A stretch of 64,000 nucleotides of DNA. It comes from Cinclus cinclus. Taxonomy: Eukaryota; Chordata; Aves; Passeriformes; Cinclidae. The notes beneath the pieces were generated by a model, which was not told the DNA's origin, made no database searches, and saw only the letters and a list, made by a program, of their open reading frames with translations. Shown in pieces: positions 1 to 12,600 of this stretch. A program made the position numbers and the translations under genes. The stretch covers positions 23,864,631 to 23,928,630 of the forward strand of contig NC_085050.1 in NCBI RefSeq assembly GCF_963662255.1. The letters run 5' to 3'. How positions within the stretch are numbered: position 1 is the first letter of the stretch; each line of letters opens with the position of its first letter.

Positions 1-541
1 ATTTCAGTATTCTAAGGATTTTTTAAGCAGTTGTACAAGCATGTGTATTTTAAGTGCACATTTTCTATTTTTAAAGGAGCATACTTTCAAGTAAACTAAG
101 GTATTAAACGTTTTTCAACTACAAAATCAGAAGAATTTGAAGTATACAGCAATGGACTCTGTTCCGCTCCACAAACAGAAGAACAATTAAAAAAAAAAAA
201 AAGGATAAATTATTTCTGTTCAGCTTCTGTAACAGATGACATTCTTTAGAAGTGAGTTAGTAGGTACATATTCCAGAACTGTCAGAATTTGATTAGCAGT
301 CTCTTCTACTATTAACACCTAATGCTTTCTGAAGGGCAACTAGTAAAACAAGTTGTAGACATTAGAAGCAAGGTTTTATGCTTCTAGTTTTTTTCAAAAG
401 AGTAAAGTCTAGCAGAGAATACATAAAAAATATTTACTATTCATATTTTTACTTCAGTAGTTTAAGAACACATAGCTGTGTATGTGTAACACATACTGCT
501 ACACTGAATCTCCCAAGATCTTCTTCCTTGTATTTACGTAC
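1..541 (-). other. ATP8A1: ATP8A1 intron 9 (partial)
   Basis: Intronic sequence downstream of exon 9, starting with donor GTACGT at 541-536. AT-rich with an A13 run near 190-202. I see no exon or repeat that I recognise. Confidence 0.8.
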
Positions 542-669
542 CCATGTCCATCCAGTCTGATGTTTCCAACAAAGTCATAGAGATGTCGGTTTGGGCTCTC
601 ACACTCAATTCTGCCAGAGAGTTGCATCAAGCTTTCTGTGTCCTTGATGTCTGCTGTTAGTGGCAAACC
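542..669 (-). CDS. ATP8A1: ATP8A1 coding exon 9 (last exon in window)
   Basis: A 128-bp exon encoding residues 199-240 plus two bases of G241. It begins [20 protein letters not shown] and continues with [20 protein letters not shown]. Acceptor is TTTGTTTACAG, donor ATGG/GTACGT. It is the continuing actuator domain of ATP8A1; ATP8A2 has clearly different residues here. The next exon (starting TVPLG in known orthologues) lies beyond base 1. Confidence 0.96.
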
Positions 670-3600
670 CTGTAAACAAAATTAATTTGTCATGACATTA
701 GAAAACACTATCCAATAACAAATCTAGATATTATAAATCTAATAGCAAGACCAGAAAACAATCATCCCTATGGGAGCAAAACAGACAAGCTACACTTTAC
801 TGTTGCATCTGAATGCTACAGTGAAGAAGTCACCTTGGCATCTGGCAATACCAAGACAGGGTCATAATCCATCACAGAGCTCAGCAACAATGTCCCTGCA
901 TAGTGACAGTACACTCAGTCAAAATCTGCTATTCTATACCTGTCCTTGAAGGACAGTACCGGCCCCATCAGCTGCTTTCTGCAGGGCTTCTGCCTCATCA
1001 TCTGTTCTCTAGAAAGAAAGCCAGTACCCAAACTACTTATGTTTCTACCTATTCTCCCAAAGAAAAACCCTAAAACAAAGCACAAAGAATGACTTAGGAA
1101 TAACCACTCATTCCTCCACTATGGCTTTCTGCCTCTCAGGCAGATTTCAGCCACAAAGTCTGTAAGCACTGCGTATCTAGGCAGTCAGCTCTTTTGTGAT
1201 TTCATCTTCACTTACTGAGACTGGAAAGTGGCACAGACTTTTTCCACAGGCTTTATTCTGTGAAGGGGGGTCAGGCAGCAGTCCAAATATGAGTTACTAC
1301 AGGTATTTTTATAGGGTTCACGTGGATTGAACATAGGCCAACAGGGTACATTTGAAACACTATCCAACTACATAAAAGTTCTATGTATAAAATTACCAAT
1401 TACAGAGAATCAATTCTAACCAATTATCTTCTAGAAAGATAAGCAAGGGTCTTAACATTTTTCTGGCAGTAGCAATTCTAAGGAGGTGTTTTTTCTTATA
1501 TCAAAGAGAATACCAAGGGGGCCTCACAGGGTTATCTGCAGAGGAATCTGTCTCCCCCACACTCAACTTTTATGATGCCAATACACCATAGCTTTTTATT
1601 CAAATCACTAAAATTTCAGTCTTCTCAAACATCCATTAATGTAATAAAATGTTTCAATAAGCATTAATCGACAAAAATATTAGAAATATTCTCAAAATTG
1701 AAATTCCTACCTGTCGAATTTTTAAGTTTGTCTCACCATCTAAGTTAGATGTTTCAATGTAGCACATGGCCTGTGGTTCACTATTGAGAGAAAAAAAGTC
1801 CCGAATTCAAAATTATAATGGTAAAATCCATAAACTTCCTGTAATCTTGCAATAATTATTTATGCAAACAGATTTTTCTTACCAAATCTTCAAAACCAGA
1901 ATAATTTACAGCCAAATCTATAAAACCTAACAGCACTTTACATTTTCAGAGAAGTTTGTCAAAGCCTATTTTCTTAAATAAAACATTGATAAAAGTACTG
2001 TACACAGCAAAAGTGTTCTATCTTTATGCACAAGATTATGACATGGGCACTGCATAGGGCATTTGTAGTGCTTACCAGAGCAGGTAGCAGGAGTTTAAGA
2101 TACAAAAGTTTCCTTGCAAATGTTTTTCTTACAAAAGAAGTCTAAATTATGGATAACATAATAGGAATTTTTGAAATATATCCCCCTTCTGCCATTTCAA
2201 AAGCTTTTTTATAAGTTAAAAGTTTTAAGGTCACACAGAATATTACTACTTGAATGCATCATCTCTTTGACAGATACCAAGAAATTTCTAAATTACTCCA
2301 GCTCCCATTTTCTGGGCATGAGGACAGAACACCTACTATTTAAATCCAAGACAGAAGGAAGTTTTGATTCTGAAAAGGATCAAATAAGTCACAAAAACCC
2401 CTTAACACTTAAAAGAGTAAACACCACCTTGATGCTTCTAGTGTTTTCCTTCCTTCTAGCATGAATTTTGAGTATCAATTACTTGTAAAATTTCCTTTAT
2501 TAATGCAATAGTGCCTACAGATAAGTGACAATTTCAGATTATTTGCAGGATAATGTTAAGTAGGCTATTTTAACAGTTTTGTAAAGTACAAGCATTAAAA
2601 GGTGAAAATTATAATATGGTTCATTCAGGCTACTGTTTATTCTTGGCAAACTTCTCTAAAAATATAAATAACTTTTATTTAGCCTGTTTGGATGGAACCA
2701 CCTGTGTAAGATACACAGTTCTAACATTTTTGTTAGTTAACAATAAAAACCAAACAGTATTTTTGTAAAGCACTTTTAAAACAAACTAAGGCAGCAAAGA
2801 CATTTCAAGTGAGACACATGCTTAATTGCAGTAACTGTAGCAGATTACAGTGACCTCCAAAGTAAGTTAGTTAGATCAAGGCAGGCCCATTGATTGGTTA
2901 AGGAAAAAACAAAGTGTGGTAAGAGTGCAGACAATAGCATAAAGCTGACATGTCTAAGGAACATGCATTTTGTCACAATACACAAGAACAACGCTGCTTT
3001 TGCCACCACATGCAGCAGAGATTGTGCAACATCCAAGTTTGTGCAGAGGGTCCTCTACCAGTCCTACCAATGTTAAACTATATTCTCTGCTGAAAATAGC
3101 GAGTTGGTAGAAACATGTATATTCCTCTCCAACATATATTAAACTTGGTGTTGAACTGTGTTTGTTCAATGATGACTCGTTTGATAAAATTTCATGGGGG
3201 TAGTGTAAAAACCAAGAGGAGTGAAACAATTTCAACTACTTGAAGTTTTATTGTGCGTTTTCACCTTAATAATCTGTACTTGATAGAAGAATTCTTTCTA
3301 ATTTTATAAATATATTGGTTTCGTTGGAGAAAGGTGAACAGCAAAGCAAAGATTATCAAAATGGCAGTGTTATTCATATTTGGTCTATGAGGACCCACAT
3401 ACACGTATCCTGTGCAACTACTTTATTCTAACCTTGATGACAGACTGATGAGATCAGCTGGGAGATGTTCCCCATTGGTCACTTTCACTACTTCCCCTAC
3501 TGCCACCTACACATCCCAGTTTGAAATGATTAGAACAGAAAAATAAGTGACAGGAAAAAAAAAACCAACAAACAAAACAAAACAAATGAACAAAGACAAA

Positions 3601-6600
3601 AAGACAGAGTTTGAAATTATTAATCAAACAATACATGTTAATTAAAATGTCTGATGACAATTTTTTCAAAATCTATTTTAATCAGGTCAGAAAGAAAAAA
3701 GCTAGAACACTTTCTTTTTTACTCAAATGACTTATTTTACTGTAAGGCACAAACTGTAGGCTGCAGAACACATTGACATTGTATGTAAACATTAAACACT
3801 GTCACACTTATTTCTTGGCTAAACAAGTTTCTAGCCACTCCATACATCAATTAAAAAAATAAAACCCACAACAATAGATTTTACACCAACGTTTCTTAAG
3901 GGCCAGGGAACAAGTACTTTTTCTATGCAGACACGCTGAAAATTATTTTGTTTTTTCCAGTTTTGTAAATTTCAGTGTACACTGAACTAGTAAGAACCAT
4001 GCAGAATTAAATTTCAGAGGTTTGTGTTCTTCACTGTAAGAGACTGTAATTTCCTAAAATAATTAAGATTCTCTTGTTCTCCAGAAACTGCTATAGCTGG
4101 TAAAAAGAATCCAGTATTATTAGTTTGAATTAAAACCAGGCCCCCAGACTCAGTGCTTTTGGACCTAAAATGTAACTGGGCATCAATGAAGACCTGAAAC
4201 CAAAAACTGATGAGAGTCTTCCTGAAGAAACATGGAGATGACACATGCAGGAGAGAGCACATGCCAGTATGCAGGCAGAATTAGAAGTCATGTAGTAGCA
4301 CAGGTTCTCTCCCAGAAGCAAGCCTGAAACAGGACCCTAGTAATATAACTAGGGAAGAATGCCTGAACTGGGCCTGGAAAAGCAATTGTGATTCAAAGAG
4401 TCCCCACTGCAAACTGGATCCTAGAAGAAAAGCTGACAGGAAAATTCAGCGTGAGTAATGGTGATAGTTGGACATATTAGTGTCTTCTAATAAGGGCACT
4501 ACAGAGGGGTTGAAAAAAGTGGGAACAGTCCTGACCAAGTCCAGTAGCAGCTAATTATTATTTTCACTGTCAACTTGTGATACAAGATTTCTTCAGGGGT
4601 ACAAGGATTGCAAAGTAGGCTTTTCAGGCAGTTGGTCTTTTCCTGTGCATAAACCACAACTGTGATGCAAGTCTCCAAATATGAAAGGGCAAAACTGTGA
4701 AGACACCTAGGAATGACTCAAATTTAGGGGATTACTCAGGGGGATTATGAAGAAGCTGCTCTGAGAGGATGTTACCTCTGCCACCTTCAAGACACTGTGG
4801 TTAGCATGACAGAAGCCATTATCAGGCCAACAGAAAAAGTGTCCTTGCTGCATCATGTATTGCCTGCAAAGTTCTTGGTGGAGAAGCAAAGATCTTGGTG
4901 GAGAATTTATAGATGCTTCTCAAAGTAGAGAACTAGAAGATTTACGGAGGACATGCAACACAAGCTAAGTTATGACTAACATTATCACTGGAGACAGACT
5001 GTGGGGGAAATTTACAGTATTTTTTGGAAACTACTTTACACTTGATAGTAATTTATTAGAAGTGTTTTAGAAACAGCTACACTTAATTTTGAGATATAAT
5101 GGAAGACAGAGAAACAATGTACTAGTCTATACCACAGTCTGTCAACAGAAATGCATAGGATCCTAACTTTATTAACTGTAGGCACGAGTAGATTAATTAA
5201 CTTCAGCGGGGTCACAGAGGGTTTATACCTAAATCACAGTCATACACACAACACTTCTGCTTGTGCCAGAAAAAAAAAATGCAATTCACTTTTGATAATA
5301 TTCATTAAAAAGGATTCTTAGAATATGTTATCTGTTGACCTGATCAAATAGATGTTGAAAAATGTGCATCTCCCACATAAGATGTGGATTTCTTAAATAA
5401 AACTGTCCAAGGAAATGATGATAAACAACCTCTGATTGTCCATGTAAAAAGGGTCACAGCATGACATGCTAAAAATTAAGTCTTGCTTCCAATTGATGAA
5501 ATTATTCGTAATATATATATTCGTTAATAAAGTGAGTGTTCAGACAGTGCTAATTTGGTGATTCATATCTCATGTTCACTTTTTTCCCTGATTCAATTAC
5601 CAAACTGGAAACTATAGAATTTAAAAACCATTTCTGTTCCCTGTAATACATCCATTTTGATTTACTTATGGGACGAAATTTGTTGGGTACATATCAAAAA
5701 GCCAAGATGGTTAAATATGGCAGTTGAGGTCCAATTTTTAGACAGAGAACCAATCTTTTTTGTATTATATCCAACAACAAAATTAACACTATGTTTTTCT
5801 TAGGGGTAAACTGAATGCCAGTGTAATTTCAAAACTGCAAGTGTCACAGTTTAAAAAAACAACCCATTGCCTTAAATGATAAATGACCAAATGAACACAA
5901 GACTACACTTCAGAACGGCAGCACTTTTGTTTATTCTTTATTTCCTTGGAGCAATCACAAATAAATAAATAAATGCAGGGTAGAGAAACCAGCCTCTACA
6001 CTATAAGCATCAGTGGGCATCTCTACCTTGATGAGAGCAGTACAGTGTCAGCAGGTATATACTCTTTGCCTTTTATTATAACTATATCTCCAACATCTAC
6101 CTGAAAGAAAACTGGGAATTGGTTAATGGTCTCAAACAAAATGTATTATACCCTTGTTTTAAGCACAGTAAATATTTACCTGCTGAATTTGCTATCAAGA
6201 CTGTTAGAAAACACATACTTAGAGAAGCTAGATTGTACAACTGGAGTTTTGTCAAAAGTTGTTGGAATTTGTTGGAAAACTAATCTTTAGTAAGCCTAAT
6301 TAGCCAAATAAGCCTAATCTTTAATAGCCTTCTCTGTGCAGTTCTTTAATTTTGCTGGTTTTGTAAAACACTTTACTGAAAGACTGAAGTTGAGTTAAAG
6401 AAGAAATTAGTCACACCTAAGACCACAGTGTTGTTGCATCACACTGTATCTTCTTCAAAGGTGTAAGCCAATTTCATCTGAACCTTGCCTCCAAATTACA
6501 GGGGGTCAAATTTTCTCCAAGTTTTCAGGTATGGAAACCATTCAAACTAAGTGACTAGACGGTAGCATAACATTTAGTTCTTGAAAAATACCTTTAAGAG

Positions 6601-9600
6601 TCCCCTCCTAACCACTGCATAAAAGTCTTTAAAGTTCTCATGATTTAAGATTATGAAGTTCAACAAATAGACAAAGTAACTAGTTTCTGCCTTGGCAAAC
6701 AACATTAGACTAAGGAAGTGAGTAATATTGCCACAGACATCGTATTATTCAGCTTATTCCCACTGAACATAACCAGTTTGGACTCACACCATCAAAACTG
6801 ACTTGATTTCAAGTATGTTCTGAGAGACAAATATCAAGAAAGAAAAAAATAAACCACAAGAGATTATTTCCATTTCCCATAACACCAGTTATTTTTTTAT
6901 CCTTAACAATTACATGGAGAAATAAAACAAATATTAAATACGCATTATGCTGTAAAAGTGACCAATAAAAACACACACCTTTTCCCAGTGGACAATCTCC
7001 CATGCACCATTTCGTAGTACTAAAAAAAAAAAAGGAAAAAATAAATAATTTTCCAGTCGTACAATCTAACTGCAGTATACAGGTATATGCTAGATTCCTT
7101 ATGAAAAGCCATACAGACACACCTCATTTACATAATATTTTATAGCATGCCTTGTTTCTATGAATTCAGATCTAGAATTTCAAATACATAGCACATATTC
7201 TTTATAACAGATTTTGTACCACTGAATCTTATTACAAAGTCAATTAGAACATTTTACAGGCCTTGAGAATCAAATAAATCTGATAAAGATTTTTATGATA
7301 ATGTGTTTTCCAAAATAAATGAGTAATTGGAATAAAAAGGTCCAAAGTTAAAAAGTTTTGAAATTATTGGGGGGGAGGGGGGGCAAGAGGAATATATTCA
7401 ATATTCATTAAAAGTGCTAGGAAGCTCACTGGAGATTATCTGTTTTGTTGTTACTGTCATATCAGAGAACTTTAGGAATACTACAGTCACCTCCTCCACA
7501 AATATTCTGAAAACACCCCATGCTATTTAAAGTAGTATTTAGTATAGCTTTTCCCTGGTTGTCACTATTAATACTGAAACCACATTCCACTATTCTAGTT
7601 TTAAATGTTACCATTAGATAGATGGAAAAAAAATGCCTTGTTCCCAGTTAAGTGACAAGATTGTACTTTCAGAGAATAATAAAGGTAACTTCTTTTAGCT
7701 CCAGTTACTTAAGATATATATGCATACTGAAGATGGATATGCAAATTTTGCTGTGTATCAATACATAGATAACTTTAAGAGATTGCTCCCTTTTACTGGG
7801 TTTTCCACTTTTTAAACCATCAGGAAGGTCAAGTTCCCAATCAGGACCAAGTTCTTATGCAAGAGTGTGCTGACTTCAAAAAAGTGGATCAATATCTGGG
7901 ACTCCATATGGCCTTTACATTTAAGTCTTCCTGGAGGTTCTGTCCAGACTGACTCCTCATGTATCTCAATGATACCTTCAATCATTACTTAACCTGCTTA
8001 CTGATTCTTTCTGCTTAGTAAGTCTTCCCCTCCTTCCCCCAGATTTATCAGTGTTGATATACTCAAGGCAATGGGAGATGGGGCACTCCCCCTTTCTGAC
8101 AGTAAGCAAGATACTTTAATGACTGCCTCACCAACCAGCTGATCATTATACCAAATTTATTTTGACAAACCATTTCCCCCCTCTGGTGAAACTACAGATT
8201 TAGTGTGGTGACTGGTCGCAACACTGTCCTAAGGAATCTAAGACATTTGAAAATTGTGCTGCCAACTACCTATTTCCATCTGCACCAGCAACACAGCTTA
8301 CAATACAGCAATACTGATTTGTGGGACCACGGCACCAATCAGATGAAAGAATTGATGAGAATTAAAAATATACCTTGCAGCAATCCAGACAACTAAGTTT
8401 CACAAATAGTTACAGTATAATAACTGCCACTGGAGTTCTGCAAGTCTGAAATATGTCACCAGATGTGGCCAGGGGCTTTGTAAGAAGAGGCTTCTGACTG
8501 CAGAGAGAAGGTTCTGTCCTGCCATCATCTCATGCCAAGGTGTGAGCCTTCACTGCTTTATGCATGCTGCTTCCAGGGTTTGCTGGACCCTTTGATGAGC
8601 CAGTTCAATCCACTCCATGGAAGGACGCTATCATTTTTTCTTTCTGGATTTGCTTCTGGCTGGTTTAACTGGTTAAAATCAGCTCACTAACAGATGAGTC
8701 AGACTCATGTAAAAATGCTGAGCCACCTGTAATCTCAAGAGTCCTATCCCTAGCTTGATCTGGTAAGATTTTAAGGACAATTAACACACACTAACATTCA
8801 GTTAAATCCATTTTCTTATGAGAACAAAACCAGACGTGGTGTTGCTATGCACCTTTTTTATAATAGAGAATTTGCACCATAAAGCCTTCTGTAGCCTGAC
8901 TTTTGCATTTGTATCTCCCATTTTTCAGCTGTTTCTAACAACTAGTTTACAAAAGCATTTTCCATATGCCCTACAGAAGGCTACTTCACCACACTACAGA
9001 AATGCAGATTTCACCCTGTCAGAAATATCTGATGGTGTCCTGCTGTATCATACATGTATGCAGCCTGAGGCAACAAAAATCATCCCCAATGCAGCCTAAT
9101 ACATCCAAATCCTTTCCAAAAGGTTTTTTAATAGTATACTTTTAGAAAGTTAATTACTTAAGGCCAACTGAGATACAGATTGTTATTAAAGAACAGTTGA
9201 ACATTGAAAGTTGAACAGGCACCCATATACAGAATCTACACATGCACATGTCATTTCATGTGTTTAAAAGTCAACCAAAGGTGGAGCTGCATGTACAATG
9301 TACTATGCACATCACTGATTTTTAGGGTCACAGAACTGCTGAATGCATGAAAACGAAGTAAGAGAGCACCATGCTGATTTTTTTAATTACTGCTTTGACA
9401 ACAGATTGTACTTGACAATACATTTAAAAATTGTTTTGTCAGGATTCTAGGATCAGTGCTGCACTTATGTGAATCCTGCAGCAGCTCAAGAAATATTTTA
9501 TTTATCATCATCACAGATTTCACTTCTAAGATACTCTTCTGCAGGCATGGAACATTCAGGAATCTCAGGAACAATTACCAAAGACCCTGATGAGAGGTAA

Positions 9601-12600
9601 CCAGAAAGAGTCAGAAAAGTGAGTAAAACAAGCCTTTTATTAAAACTGCACACTCTGGACAAAAAGAAAAATGGAAGGGAATTTTTAGATTTCACTAATG
9701 CCAAAACTGTTGTTTGTAATCTCTAAAGCTATGAATGGTAAATAAAAAAATTTTCGATGTCAATATTAAGTTTTCTTTGGTTTTTATGTATTGCTAAGAG
9801 TTTATCTGTTTCTTCAGGCCTGTCCTCTGGAGACTTTTATTTCTGTGATTTCAGTCAATAGTTTTGTCTCCCCATACCTGCTACTGAGCTCAGTAGTTTC
9901 TACATACTCAATAGTTTCCTAAGGTATCTTGCCCTCCCAGCCGCCATAAATTTTACAGTAAGGATTTACATACAATTTAGGTAGGCTTTAAATTTTACGT
10001 TTCCAGTATTTAGCAGTGTTACACCATTGTTTAACTGATGACTACATTTCTCCCTAAAAAACTCATGGCTATTTTTATTATGTATTTAAAAGGATTCCAT
10101 ATAAGATTTTTCTCTTTGTGGTATTTTTCATATTTTTTGCAACCAAATTCACATGACACTCATTCCTCCTCCTGTTTATAAAAACAGGGCTATTTCCATC
10201 AAGAGAAGTCTACCTCAGAACAAATAACATGAAAGTTGAAGATAAGCAAAGCAGGAACCTAAATTTTGACATCCAACCTGACAAGCATGTTTAGGGTACA
10301 CTAATATCTCCCTCACTTCTGAGCTAAAATTATCCCAGTTTTATACTACTTTTCTTTATCAAAATCTATTTAAAAAAAACACATGCCAATGTTTTGGTTA
10401 GGGTACACTTGCTAAGTATCTTGTCATTTCTAATCAAACTGTTATAATCATTTAATAAAAAAACCCCAACAAATCAAACCCATTAGTCTTTATCCACAGT
10501 TTTGAAGCAGCATGGAAAAACAGTCCCATTTTTTTGATTCTTCCTATTGCTGGCTGAAAAAAATCGTATGTGTACTCAGAAATTTTAATTATAACGTAGG
10601 CCCATTGAATATAGAAGTGATTACGATCTAACAGTGACAGCATCACCTTTGTTAAATGAGTAAATGATCAAGTTTCTTAAGAACCTCACAACCTTAATCT
10701 AGAGCATATTCTACTTTGTGGGGCTAATGTCACGGCAAATTATTATTTCAACTGTTTACATTATGAATTTTGAAGCAGTCTGCACATGCAACTTCCACTC
10801 AATTATGTCAGCAGTTCAACTTGTATTACTACTGTTTGCAAAAATTCAACCCTCACCCTAAAAAAGATTTAAAAAATTTCCTACCTTGAGTTTGTTTCTT
10901 GTTCACTGCATTATCAGCTTTATGCCTTTTCTGAATAAAAAATGCAGAGTGGTTAAAGACATCTGTTGATAAAATAAAGCTTTCATACGTCTAATAAAAC
11001 CCCATCTATTAGCCCCTCCCACTCATCTATTCAATAAACCACGTAAATATTTAAACAGGTCTATTAATTACTTGTATAGTTATGAACACCAGGAAAGTCA
11101 CATCCAGTTCCAGGCTAATTGTATTGTACTAAAATATCCTTTCATGTGGGCAATCTCTATCTGGACAAGCTCCTTACACAAGGAACTGGTGCATTTCAAT
11201 ATCATAACTTCGCCCTTCCCTGGAACTGGGAGATAATTCTACCACAGCAAAGATCATGGAACAATTCTTCATCTAAGTGTGTCATACAGAGACCTTGAAG
11301 TCAGGCAATGATTCTGTAAACATAATGATTCCACTTCTACCAAGCTGCCTGCAGACTTCAACAACAGCAACAAACAGACAAACAAAAAATCAGCAGCACA
11401 CCCTCCCAAACAGGTGATGATGCCCCTAGGTTTTAACAGAGCTGTGAGACATCTTTTGACAGTAATCTTTTGACACAGCTATTGACAACCACCATTTTCA
11501 AGGTATGACCAAACTCAGACACAAAAAGCTTAGGAGAGTACCAGTTTAAACACACTATTTTGGACTCATGAACCCAGTTCTTCCAGAGCAGGAACATGTT
11601 TTAGAAAATTAATTTAAACAGAATTAACTGGCTTAGGTACACTTTTGAAACAGATGTTCAGAATTCATGCAAGCAATGCATGAATTATGCAAACAAAATC
11701 AGAAGTAATCTTGTAAAACGACAGAAAAATAGGTCAAGATACTTGAGTGATTTATTGCCAATAAAATGTTGATTTGACTGAGCTAGCAGCCCTAAAAAGG
11801 CCATCCCGTAACTTTGCAAAATTCAAATATTACTTTTTACTAGATTTTCACAGATTACCAGCAGATTCTCCTTTCAAAAAGATGGGGACTGTACGGATAA
11901 ATAACCTTTGATCAAAGGGAAAGCATAACTTAACCAAAGCAGATGTCTATTTGCCTACAGGGTGAATCTCCTCCATTTTGACAAGGTTAATGACCAGTGC
12001 TTTCTGAACATGATGGATGAAAACCACTGGAAACAGCTGACAATGTGACACTGCCTGTCACAAATCTTGCTAGCACCCTTGAAGCATATAAGGAAAACAC
12101 ATGCTGTTCATGAATAATATCCTCTGCTAACATCTTGCTCTTCTTCGTATTTCGTTCCAGAAAAAGAAACATTTGGGTCAAAGTATTATTTTGACAAGTG
12201 TGTTTACTGTCATAAATACACAAGGTTCCTATCCAAAAGCTTTAGTATTAGATGAAGATTACCATTCATTGAGATCCTAAATATTTCACTGTGTAAAAAA
12301 ACTGAGATATAATGAAAAATAATGGCTAAGGGAATACACTTTGAATATTTTACTATGCAGAAAGTGGTCAGCTTTCTCAGCAAAAACCAGTACAGCTGTA
12401 TTTAGGTTTTTAGGTATCTCTGTAGCATTTGGTAATGAGAACTTTATTTAGCTGGTGTATGCAAAACCCACTATACCTGATCCCTATATTTCTCCCCTGC
12501 CACACCAAACTATAAACTTCAAGTTACAAAGAGCAAATGGTAGAAATAAATAACAGAAGTGATTGGATAAGTTTAAAAAGGGACACTTTGTACAGTAGCA

